From NCBI GenBank assembly GCA_910578515.1, contig CAJTQR010000001.1, forward strand, positions 1-64,000: a stretch of 64,000 nucleotides of DNA. Direction: 5' to 3'. The notes below the pieces were generated by a model. That model was given only the letters and a program-made list of their open reading frames with translations. It searched no databases and was not told the origin of the DNA. Every line of letters begins with the position of its first letter. Within the stretch, counting starts at the first letter, position 1. Position numbers and translations under genes: made by a program. Shown in pieces: positions 39,335 through 46,700 of this stretch. Source of the stretch: an uncultured Duncaniella sp. (GTDB lineage Bacteria; Bacteroidota; Bacteroidia; Bacteroidales; Muribaculaceae).

Positions 39335-39998
39335 ATTTGATTTGATGCTTGATGTGGTAGAGCATCCTGATAAATATTCTTCCGTCGAATTGGAAGATTT
39401 CTTGAGGGACCGGGAGTTTCGGGAACTATATGAGGCTCACTGTATCTTGTCGACTATAGAGAGCTATAGAAAATCGCCGTTACCTGGTGATATTGATGAC
39501 GAGTGGAAACGGTTTAAGCGAAGTAAACGTAGCAGATTTTCGTTATTGTCATTTTTCGGTAGTCGTGTAGCTGTTGTGGCTACCATTGTTTCTGCATCGT
39601 TGGTGGCTGTGGCTGCTATTGGATTCGGATTAAAGCATACGGTTTTGAGTGATAGAATTACCACATCAGAGAAAACAACAGTCGAACAAGCGCAAATGGT
39701 AGGGGATTCTATCTATTATGCTGAGGTAGATATGTCTGAAGATTCAATAAATGTTGACGCGCTTGAATTGTCACAGGTCGGAAATGTGGTTTTTGTGAAT
39801 GAGACTTTAGAAAAGATTATCGGCGACATTGCGTCTGTAAATGGCGTTGATGTGAAATTCAAGAACCCTGGTAAGCGTTCATTGCGTCTGTATTTTCAAT
39901 GGAATACAGAGGAGTCTATGTCTGATATAGTACGACAACTTAATAATTTTGAACAAATATCTATAACCTGTGAGGGTAATACTATTATAGTGGAATAA
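39321..39998 (+). CDS. Compact anti-sigma factor with DUF4974/STN-like C-terminus
   Basis: The 225-residue protein has a cytosolic N-terminal domain (about 1-75), one membrane helix (about 83-105, VAVVATIVSASLVAVAAIGFG) and a periplasmic tail. The tail ends in a small beta-alpha domain (about 165-225) with ETLEKIIGDIASVNGVDVKF and SMSDIVRQLNNF. That resembles DUF4974, the C-terminal domain of FecR-type anti-sigma factors. The central FecR domain of typical members (total 300-400 residues) appears to be missing. It overlaps the sigma gene and ends 3 nt before the receptor start. Both an ATG at 39321 and one at 39327 are possible starts. Confidence 0.8.
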   Translation: MEMDKFDLMLDVVEHPDKYSSVELEDFLRDREFRELYEAHCILSTIESYRKSPLPGDIDDEWKRFKRSKRSRFSLLSFFGSRVAVVATIVSASLVAVAAIGFGLKHTVLSDRITTSEKTTVEQAQMVGDSIYYAEVDMSEDSINVDALELSQVGNVVFVNETLEKIIGDIASVNGVDVKFKNPGKRSLRLYFQWNTEESMSDIVRQLNNFEQISITCEGNTIIVE

Positions 39999-40000
39999 AT

Positions 40001-42517
40001 ATGAGACGCATCATCACATTTATTATTTTTGCATTGGCGTTACACGTGTATGTTTATGCATACAAATATAGCTATGATTTTAAAGATTGCTCGGTTGCTG
40101 AAGCTCTGGTCGATATCCATAGTGAACATCCTGACCTTAAGATAAATTTCATCTATAATGAGCTGGAGGATTATCGAGTAAGTGCAAATGTGCGCGCTGA
40201 TGACCTGGTGGAGGCTATCAGACAATTGGTGCGCTTCAATCCAATTTCTGTCATAGTTGACTCTAAGCATATTTACGTGGAGGCTATGCAGCACGGTAAG
40301 TTCCGCTATATAGGTAGAGCTGTGGATAAGAATGGAACCGGAATTCCATATGCTTCTGTAATATTGCTTACACCTAAAGATTCGGTGATGCTTACTTATG
40401 GCATGACTGATGAGTCAGGCCGATTTTCCATACCATGCGACCGTAAGAATGTGCTTGTAAGGCTGAGTGGTGTGGGGTATGCCACAATACATCATCTATG
40501 TAGCGGATTCAATACTGGTGATATAATAATGCCTGAGAGTGCCATCAATCTAAAGGGTGTCACTGTCACAGCCGATGGAATACGCATGACATCCGATAAG
40601 ATGGTAATAATGGTCGGTAATAATGTAAAACGTCATTCTTATGATGGTTACTCTGCATTGTCACTTCTAAGGGTGCCAGGTATCAATGTGGATGTTTTCA
40701 ACGGGAATGTGAATGCAAACAATTCCAATGTGCTGATTTGTATCAATGGTTTGGCTGCTGAGAGAGATGAGATAAAGACTCTTAACCCGAAGGATATAAT
40801 AAGGGTAGATTATTATACCAACTTCGACCCGGCACATCCCAACGAAGGTAAGGTAATAGATTTTATAATGAAAGTCCGAGACTATGGTGGAGAGGTAATG
40901 GCACAGGATAATCAGAATCTGAACCGTGCTACAGGTAATGGTATGCTGGACTGGCGGATGTTTAGAAAAAAGTCGGAGTTTGGTATACGTGTAACTCCGG
41001 CATACAACAATTTTAACCCGAAAGTAGGTTCTGAAACCAAAGAGTCATTGACATTTGAAACCGGCGATATTATAAGGGAAAGCAAAAGATTGCCATCTTC
41101 AGAAAAATCCAATTCATTAAGTACCAAATTTACGTACATAAAGCATTTTGATGGTGCTGCATTAAAAGCTGCCACGTCGTTGTATTTCAATCATGCCAAG
41201 TCCCGTGATGATTTTTATGTTCGTTATCAGAATTTGTTGGATTCGGATGGTGAATCACGTATTGACAAACATGTGGACCAATCTGGGGTGTCATATAATG
41301 TTGAATATGCCCGTAGATTGAAGAACCGCAGTGTGTTCAGTATTCAACTTAATGGCAGTTATACTCATACGGATAATACGCGTGATTATTTGTCAAATAT
41401 GGACTTTATGTCAAGTACCAAAGAAAATTATTTCCGAATCAGCCCACGTGGGAGATTCTCTATTCCACTTGGCAATATATTCACTCCCTATATATTTGCA
41501 GTGCATTCAATGGATTGTTCGAAAATGCATTACAAAGAGAATGGAGATGAGAATCCAAGTACCCTGACATTTAACCAGACGATTGTAGAGATTGGTACGA
41601 ATATAAAAATGAATGATAAATTGAGTCTGACAACACGTTTTCAAGAAAGAGTTACTGTCAACAATGCGGGCTATGGGAGTAAAACATCGTCTTTTTGGAC
41701 TCCCGGATTTGCATTTTCCTACCGGATGCCTCATAATATGCAGCTTTACACTGGTTGGTTTTGGGGAGTGAATAATCCAATTTTTAGTCTTTACACGACA
41801 GATGAGAAGCGGATTGATGAATATATGGTGAGAGTAGGTAATCCAGATTTAAAAATGCAAGGATTGTTGTCTGCTGATTTTTCTTTGTCGGGTTCTAATA
41901 ATCGTCTGAGGTATCAACTATATTCAAGGTATTTTAATATGTCTCGTGCTATTTATGTAGATTATACATGTGATAATGAGCGCGGTGTATATGTCCAATC
42001 ATATAAAAATGGTAGAAATTATTCTACATTTGATGTAAATGTTAACGGTCGTTTCAGTATTGTCCCTGGGATATTTGATGTTGGTGGTGCCATGCAATAT
42101 AAGTATTCAAGGTCTCATACATATACAGTGCTTCGTGACCATGGATTTCCACTGTCATTATTTATGGATTTCACAAATAATGGATTTGTTGGTTCAATTG
42201 AGTTGTATTCGCAATATTGGAAGTTGGGGCAGTCTGGTGAACGTATTTCAAATCCAGTTAGATTAGTTTTGAATTTAGGATATAATATTGATGGCTGGTC
42301 ATTTAATTTTTTGACAAAAAATCCATTTATGAGAACATGTGAGAAGGTATATTTGGATTATCCAGGAGTGGTGAGCAGAAATAAAAAGTATTATCCTCGG
42401 TCGGATTACAACTTTTTCGCTGTCAGAATTAGCTACCGCTTCAATTACGGTAAAAAACACAAATTTGATAATGTAAATGTTGATGAGAATGGAAACTCGG
42501 CGATATTAAACCACTAA
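40001..42517 (+). CDS. STN-domain outer-membrane receptor of the ECF-sigma trio
   Basis: The 838-residue protein has a signal peptide (about 1-20) and an STN domain (about 22-90, AEALVDIHSEHPDLKINF and DLVEAIRQLVRFNPISV). A CarboxypepD-regulatory-like domain (about 100-165, YIGRAVDKNGTGIPYASV) follows. A plug-like region includes SLLRVPGINVDVFNGN, and the rest is a beta-barrel. It is the likely sensor of the sigma/anti-sigma pair upstream. I see no clear TonB box. The last strand is followed by a 15-residue polar tail rather than a terminal aromatic. There is no SusD partner, so a small ligand or peptide is as likely as a glycan. Confidence 0.85.
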   Translation: MRRIITFIIFALALHVYVYAYKYSYDFKDCSVAEALVDIHSEHPDLKINFIYNELEDYRVSANVRADDLVEAIRQLVRFNPISVIVDSKHIYVEAMQHGKFRYIGRAVDKNGTGIPYASVILLTPKDSVMLTYGMTDESGRFSIPCDRKNVLVRLSGVGYATIHHLCSGFNTGDIIMPESAINLKGVTVTADGIRMTSDKMVIMVGNNVKRHSYDGYSALSLLRVPGINVDVFNGNVNANNSNVLICINGLAAERDEIKTLNPKDIIRVDYYTNFDPAHPNEGKVIDFIMKVRDYGGEVMAQDNQNLNRATGNGMLDWRMFRKKSEFGIRVTPAYNNFNPKVGSETKESLTFETGDIIRESKRLPSSEKSNSLSTKFTYIKHFDGAALKAATSLYFNHAKSRDDFYVRYQNLLDSDGESRIDKHVDQSGVSYNVEYARRLKNRSVFSIQLNGSYTHTDNTRDYLSNMDFMSSTKENYFRISPRGRFSIPLGNIFTPYIFAVHSMDCSKMHYKENGDENPSTLTFNQTIVEIGTNIKMNDKLSLTTRFQERVTVNNAGYGSKTSSFWTPGFAFSYRMPHNMQLYTGWFWGVNNPIFSLYTTDEKRIDEYMVRVGNPDLKMQGLLSADFSLSGSNNRLRYQLYSRYFNMSRAIYVDYTCDNERGVYVQSYKNGRNYSTFDVNVNGRFSIVPGIFDVGGAMQYKYSRSHTYTVLRDHGFPLSLFMDFTNNGFVGSIELYSQYWKLGQSGERISNPVRLVLNLGYNIDGWSFNFLTKNPFMRTCEKVYLDYPGVVSRNKKYYPRSDYNFFAVRISYRFNYGKKHKFDNVNVDENGNSAILNH

Positions 42518-42624
42518 ATCATTTGCATCTGTTTATACATATTGTCTATTAGTATTAAAGCTCTTGATAGTATAGCAGAATATTAATTTTGAAGTGAAGA
42601 TAAATTAGCATACAGTATAATATT

Positions 42625-42676
42625 CACCATCCCACGTTATAGTTATATTAGTAATACCTGATAACATGGGATGGTG
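42625..42676. terminator. Hairpin between the convergent receptor and hisIE genes
   Basis: Arms 42625-42640 and 42661-42676 pair over 16 bp with one mismatch (core caccatccca), around a 20-nt loop. Neither flank has a strong T run, but its place between two convergent stops fits a bidirectional terminator. Confidence 0.55.
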
Positions 42677-42699
42677 TGATTATATATGGTGAGATGAGA

Positions 42700-43314
42700 T
42701 TAGGAGTGACGACGCAGTAGCTCTTTTTCAAGTTGCGGTAATGTAATTCCCATCTGCTCGATAAGGACAAGTAGATGGTAAATTAGGTCGCAAGCTTCGT
42801 ATGTGAAACGGTCCTTGTTGCCGTCTACAGCTTCAATTGTTGATTCCACGGCTTCCTCTCCGACTTTCTGGGCTATTTTCTTCACACCTTTTATGAAGAG
42901 GCGAGTGGTATAGCTGTTTTCAGGCATTTCAATGTGCCGCTGTGCTACAAGGGCGGAAAGTGAGCGTATGAAACCTTCCTCAGCAGGTAAATCGAAGCAA
43001 GAGACAGTACCACGGTGGCAGGTAGGTCCATGAGGATGTACCTTTATTAATAATGTGTCATTGTCACAGTCTCGGTACATATCTATAACGTCAAGATAAT
43101 TACCGCTGGTTTCACCTTTGGTCCAAAGTTCATTTCGGGTTCGGGAATAGAAAGTCACACGTCCGGTTTCTACTGTCTGATTGAATGCTTCACGGTTCAT
43201 GTAACCAAGCATAAGTACACGCAGAGTAACAGCGTCCTGTATTATAACCGGCAATAGAGCGTCAGCACACTTGCCAAGATTGAAATCATCGAATGTCATA
43301 GTGATAGTAGGCAA
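42700..43314 (-). CDS. hisIE: Bifunctional phosphoribosyl-AMP cyclohydrolase / phosphoribosyl-ATP pyrophosphatase
   Basis: HisIE catalyses steps two and three of histidine synthesis. The N-terminal HisI half (about 1-108) has LMLGYMNREAFNQTVETG, FYSRTRNELWTKGETSGN and metal-binding cysteines in MYRDCDND and HGPTCHRGTVSCFD. The C-terminal HisE half (about 112-204) has KGVKKIAQKVGEEAVES and EACDLIYHLLVL. The 204-residue fusion has the normal length. It follows hisF by 46 bp; the other his genes are not in the window. Confidence 0.97.
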   Translation of the reverse strand: MPTITMTFDDFNLGKCADALLPVIIQDAVTLRVLMLGYMNREAFNQTVETGRVTFYSRTRNELWTKGETSGNYLDVIDMYRDCDNDTLLIKVHPHGPTCHRGTVSCFDLPAEEGFIRSLSALVAQRHIEMPENSYTTRLFIKGVKKIAQKVGEEAVESTIEAVDGNKDRFTYEACDLIYHLLVLIEQMGITLPQLEKELLRRHS

Positions 43315-43360
43315 TTATTAATAAAATAATCAATCTTAATTTAAACGGATGAAGAGTTGG

Positions 43361-44116
43361 CTACAGACGCACAGGTATGTCAAGAGCATGTAATTGGCTC
43401 TTCAGTTCCGGAATGGTGATTTCTCCATAATGAAATATTGATGCTGCAAGTGCAGCGTCGGCATGTCCTGTGGTGAGCACTTCAGCTATATCTTTTACCG
43501 AGCCTGCGCCTCCTGAGGCGATTATTGGTATTGAAATTGTATCAGAGAGACGAGCGAATGTGTCGCAAGGATACCCTTCACGTGTACCGTCGTGGTTCAT
43601 AGATGTGAACATGATTTCACCGGCACCCATCTCTTCCGAGAGTTTTGCCCATGAGAACAGCTCCCGTTCGCTGAAACGACTGCCACCATGAGTTGTGACA
43701 TGCCAAATATTGTCATTTAGTTTGGCATCGATTGCCACAACGACAAACTGGCTTCCGTAGCGTGATGCGATTTCACTTATAAGTTCAGGTCGGCGTACAG
43801 CAGAGGAATTGATTGTGATTTTATCAGCACCAGCATCGAGCAATCGGGAAGCATCGTCAAGTGAAGAAATACCGCCTCCAACTGTAAATGGAATATTTAA
43901 TCGGTCGGCAATTCGGCTTACAAGCCGTGCAAAGGTGGAGCGCTCCTCGAGTGTCGCACTGATGTCAAGAAATACAAGCTCATCAGCTCCTTCTGAAGCG
44001 TATCTCGCACCCAACTCTACTGGGTCACCAACATCGGTCAGACCTACAAAGTTAATACCTTTGACTGTTCTGCCGTTTTTGACGTCAAGACATGGAATTA
44101 TACGCTTGGCAAGCAT
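43361..44116 (-). CDS. hisF: Imidazole glycerol phosphate synthase, cyclase subunit
   Basis: HisF, with the glutaminase HisH, makes imidazole glycerol phosphate and AICAR. The TIM barrel has both catalytic aspartates: Asp11 in MLAKRIIPCLDVKNG and the second in FVVVAIDAKLND (about 130). Phosphate-binding loops are TVGGGISSLDDA and IIASGGAGSVKD. The length of 251 residues is typical. Its partner hisH is not adjacent, which is unusual since hisH-hisA-hisF are often together; here hisF has its own promoter. Confidence 0.98.
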   Translation of the reverse strand: MLAKRIIPCLDVKNGRTVKGINFVGLTDVGDPVELGARYASEGADELVFLDISATLEERSTFARLVSRIADRLNIPFTVGGGISSLDDASRLLDAGADKITINSSAVRRPELISEIASRYGSQFVVVAIDAKLNDNIWHVTTHGGSRFSERELFSWAKLSEEMGAGEIMFTSMNHDGTREGYPCDTFARLSDTISIPIIASGGAGSVKDIAEVLTTGHADAALAASIFHYGEITIPELKSQLHALDIPVRL

Positions 44117-44183
44117 ATAGAATTGATTTATGAATGATAAAACACATGACCGGTATGTTACTCAGTCAAACTAATTATAAATA

Positions 44184-44213
44184 CAAAGGTAACTAAAAAT
44201 AAATAACCCGCAA
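44184..44213 (-). promoter_or_regulatory. hisF-hisIE promoter
   Basis: On the minus strand TTG (44213-44211), a 19-bp spacer and TACCTTTG (44191-44184) match the consensus. The predicted leader is about 60 nt. This is divergent from the lipoprotein promoter about 170 bp away; the rest of the 347-bp gap is A/T-rich with no gene. Confidence 0.75.
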
Positions 44214-44381
44214 AAATTGATGTGTCAATAAAACATGATTCATTTTATGATTTACATCTGAGAGAGGGGAGGGAGATTTATCAAAAATGGGATTAAATGT
44301 TAAATATAGATGGAAAAAGCTACAATATTTTGTATTTTTTTGCTAAAATTTGTGGGTTGGCAAAAAAAAGACTAAAAAAAG

Positions 44382-44412
44382 TTTGGTATGTTATTTTTTT
44401 GTCTTACCTTTG
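44382..44412 (+). promoter_or_regulatory. Strong-looking promoter of the small lipoprotein
   Basis: TTTG (44382-44385), a 19-bp spacer and TACCTTTG (44405-44412) are a full consensus match in an A/T-rich setting. The leader to the ATG at 44464 is about 45 nt. Confidence 0.8.
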
Positions 44413-44463
44413 TGGCGTTTTTGAAGCTTAAAATTGTTTTATAATTTAATCAAAAAGAAAAAA

Positions 44464-44664
44464 ATGAAAAAGTTAGTTTTATTACTTGCTGTAGTATTCA
44501 GCACATCACTTTTCTCTTGTGGTTCTTCTGACAAGGCTGCTGAAGCTGCTGATACCGCTGCTGTAGTAGAAGAAGTAGTTGCTGTTGAAGAAGTTGCTGT
44601 TGATTCAGCTGCTGCTGACTCTGTAGCTGCTCCTGCTGACACTACTGCTGTTGTTGCCGAATAA
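44464..44664 (+). CDS. Small Ala/Val/Glu-rich lipoprotein, unknown function
   Basis: From the ATG at 44464 the product has 66 residues: a signal peptide ending in the lipobox LFSC (Cys19), then GSSDKA and a low-complexity tail. The tail is made almost only of Ala, Val, Glu, Asp, Ser and Thr (for example AADTAAVVEEVVAVEEVAVD). After lipidation, the mature peptide would be about 48 residues and very acidic. Alanine is mostly GCT and valine mostly GTT/GTA, a narrow codon choice. With the consensus promoter and strong terminator this suggests high expression. Function unknown; a small abundant lipoprotein with a structural envelope role would be a guess. Confidence 0.8.
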   Translation: MKKLVLLLAVVFSTSLFSCGSSDKAAEAADTAAVVEEVVAVEEVAVDSAAADSVAAPADTTAVVAE

Positions 44665-44700
44665 TTTCAGTGCGACGCGTCTAAACGCAAAGAAAAAATC

Positions 44701-44741
44701 AAGCTGATTGCTCCCAAATGGGCGACCAGCTTCTTTTTTTT
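44701..44741 (+). terminator. Terminator of the small lipoprotein
   Basis: An imperfect hairpin with outer arms aagctg (44701-44706) and cagctt (44727-44732) and an inner GC pairing (ctccc with gggcg) is followed by a run of eight T. It lies 36 bp after the stop. Confidence 0.8.
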
Positions 44742-44784
44742 GCCTACTTGACCATTCGGTAGATAAGTCTGGATAAAGATATTG

Positions 44785-44816
44785 GTCCTTTTGGCTCGTT
44801 TTTCGGCTAAAAGGAC
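44785..44816 (+). terminator. Second hairpin downstream of the small lipoprotein
   Basis: gtcctttt (44785-44792) pairs with aaaaggac (44809-44816), followed directly by tatttttg. It could be a back-up terminator. The same eight bases also match a -7 element, so a role at the dusB promoter region is possible. Confidence 0.45.
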
Positions 44817-44860
44817 TATTTTTGTATGTATAAGAGCGGATGATGTTGGAATATTTTTCC

Positions 44861-44868
44861 TAATTTTG
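44861..44868 (+). promoter_or_regulatory. Probable -7 element of the dusB operon
   Basis: TAATTTTG matches TAnnTTTG about 110 bp before dusB. No TTG lies at the right distance upstream. The transcript would begin almost directly with the two hairpins of the leader. Confidence 0.45.
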
Positions 44869-44876
44869 TAGATAAA

Positions 44877-44909
44877 TCTGCCGATTAGGCAGAGTAAGCT
44901 AGCCTACTC
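44877..44909 (+). other. Two abutting hairpins in the dusB leader
   Basis: The first is tctgcc-gatta-ggcaga (44877-44893), a 6-bp stem with a 5-nt loop. The second is a near-palindrome at 44892-44909 with gagta and tactc arms around gctagc. They overlap by two bases, so they may be alternatives. They start only a few bases after the predicted transcript start. Confidence 0.45.
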
Positions 44910-44978
44910 GTTCCCGGATATTATCCATGGTAGAGAAGGGCATATGTGTAATAAAAATAAAGCCAATCAGTTAAGCTA

Positions 44979-45974
44979 ATGAAAATAGGAAGTATAGACC
45001 TTGGCAAACGCCCTGTGATGCTCGCGCCGATGGAAGATGTCACAGACCGCTCCTTTCGCTTGATATGCAAAGAGCAAGGGGCGTCGATGGTGTATACGGA
45101 ATTTGTGAGCGCCGATGCTCTGATAAGGGATATTCCCGCTACCACACGTAAGCTTGCCATTGACGTTGGCGAACGTCCTACAGCAATTCAGATATATGGC
45201 AGAGATGTTGAGCCAATGGTCGAAGCTGCCAAGATAGTTCAAAGTGCCAATCCGGATATCATAGATATAAATTTCGGATGTCCGGTGAAAAAGGTTGCTG
45301 GCAAGGGCGCCGGAGCCGGAATGCTCAGGGATATACCGAAGATGCTTGAGATTACCCGTGCGGTAGTAAAGGCTGTTAATCTTCCTGTTACAGTGAAGAC
45401 TCGTCTTGGATGGGACCATGAATCAAAAATAATTGTCACTCTTGCCGAACAGTTGCAGGATTGTGGTATCAGTGCATTGACAGTGCATGGTCGTACACGT
45501 TCACAGATGTATACAGGCTCGGCTGATTGGGAAATGATAAGTAAGGTTAAGGAAAATCCCCGTTTTACCATCCCTTTGATAGGGAATGGAGATATAACAA
45601 CTCCAGAGCTTGCTCGCGATGCGTTTGACAAATATGGAGTGGATGGTGTGATGGTGGGGCGAGCGTCTATTGGAGCTCCGTGGATATTCCGTGAAATCCG
45701 TCAGTTTATTGATGATACCGATGTATCTCCAATTACAGTACAGGAGAAATTTGAACTTCTTAGAAGGCAGATTCGGGAGAGTGTCGACAGAATTGATGAA
45801 TATCGTGGGATACTTCATATACGCCGCCATCTCGCTGCCTCTCCGCTTTTCAAAGGTATCTCTCATTTTCGCGATACCCGTATAGAAATGTTGCGTGCAT
45901 CGCATCTTGATGATTTGATGGATGTTTTGGCAAGAGTGGAAGAATTAATACTGACAAATCAACAAAATCAATAA
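44979..45974 (+). CDS. dusB: tRNA-dihydrouridine synthase
   Basis: Dus enzymes reduce uridine in tRNA to dihydrouridine using FMN. The 331-residue protein has the N-terminal LAPMEDVTDRSFRLICKE motif, the FMN/tRNA block DINFGCPVKKVAGKGAG with the conserved GCP cysteine (about 101), VTVKTRLGWD, and LTVHGRTRSQMYTG. IPLIGNGDITTPELA and VDGVMVGRASIGAPWIFREI follow. These are DusB-like features; the Dus subtype cannot be fixed with certainty. It shares one base with the next gene (TAATG). Confidence 0.93.
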   Translation: MKIGSIDLGKRPVMLAPMEDVTDRSFRLICKEQGASMVYTEFVSADALIRDIPATTRKLAIDVGERPTAIQIYGRDVEPMVEAAKIVQSANPDIIDINFGCPVKKVAGKGAGAGMLRDIPKMLEITRAVVKAVNLPVTVKTRLGWDHESKIIVTLAEQLQDCGISALTVHGRTRSQMYTGSADWEMISKVKENPRFTIPLIGNGDITTPELARDAFDKYGVDGVMVGRASIGAPWIFREIRQFIDDTDVSPITVQEKFELLRRQIRESVDRIDEYRGILHIRRHLAASPLFKGISHFRDTRIEMLRASHLDDLMDVLARVEELILTNQQNQ

Positions 45975-46672
45975 TGGCTATGAAATTAATATTAACACCT
46001 ATTGTCGCCCTATTTTGCACCGTGGCTGCTTTTGGACAGAATCTCACTAAGTATGAACTGAAGGTTGGAGAATTCAATGAGCTAAAAGTTGTCGATGGAA
46101 TTAATGTGGATTACAGATGCAGTACGGATTCTGCGGGGCTGGCAGTGTTTACTTCTGCACCCGACAAGGCTTCTGCATTCATATTCAACAACAAGAAGGG
46201 TAAGCTTTCTATGCAGATTTCTACAGAAAGCGTAGGACTGAAGGATATGCCCACAGTTACAGTATACTCGAAATATCTTACAAAAATTGAAAATTCAGGC
46301 GATTCCACTGTCCGGGTAGTTTCTATTTCAAAAGGACCGAAATTTGCAGCTGTTCTGATTGGAAACGGACGTCTTTCTGTCAGAAATGTTGAGATGGTGG
46401 AAGTGAATGGAAAAATAGCGACAGGTAACGGAACTCTTGTGATTGACGGTAGCTGTGACAAGGCTAACTATTCTTTCATGGGCACAGGAGTAATTCAGGC
46501 TGACGGTATGAAGGCTGAGGAGGTATCTGTGAAAGCGAGTGGTACTGGGTCAATAGGAGTATGGGCAGAAAAGAAGCTTACCATCATGGGAGCCGGTTCT
46601 ACCAAGGTGTATTATAAGGGTAATCCCGAAATCAAGAACCGTTCAGTTGGCATTAAGGCAACCCAGCTTTAA
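45974..46672 (+). CDS. DUF2807 (GIN-type) exported protein
   Basis: The 232-residue protein has a signal peptide ending near AAFGQ and a beta-rich body typical of putative autotransporter-like adhesin head (GIN/DUF2807) domains. The N-terminal edge includes LKVGEFNELKVVDGINVDY, and later strands contain GNGRLSVRNVEMVEVNGKI and GTGSIGVWAEKKLTIMGAG. Such proteins are widespread in Bacteroidota with no assigned function. The start codon overlaps the dusB stop; a second ATG two codons later (MKLILT) is also possible. A larger relative with 20-residue repeats lies at 48.3 kb. Confidence 0.85.
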   Translation: MAMKLILTPIVALFCTVAAFGQNLTKYELKVGEFNELKVVDGINVDYRCSTDSAGLAVFTSAPDKASAFIFNNKKGKLSMQISTESVGLKDMPTVTVYSKYLTKIENSGDSTVRVVSISKGPKFAAVLIGNGRLSVRNVEMVEVNGKIATGNGTLVIDGSCDKANYSFMGTGVIQADGMKAEEVSVKASGTGSIGVWAEKKLTIMGAGSTKVYYKGNPEIKNRSVGIKATQL

Positions 46673-46700
46673 GTTGTTGATATAATAGCAACATCTCGGC

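Noticed and set aside
44439..44642. Minus-strand open frame over the small lipoprotein
   Set aside because: It arises from the GCT/GTT/GAA codons of the real plus-strand gene, which has a promoter, lipobox and terminator.
44871..44930. tRNA-like folding in the dusB leader
   Set aside because: Only two short stems are present. There is no acceptor stem, T-loop sequence or CCA end.
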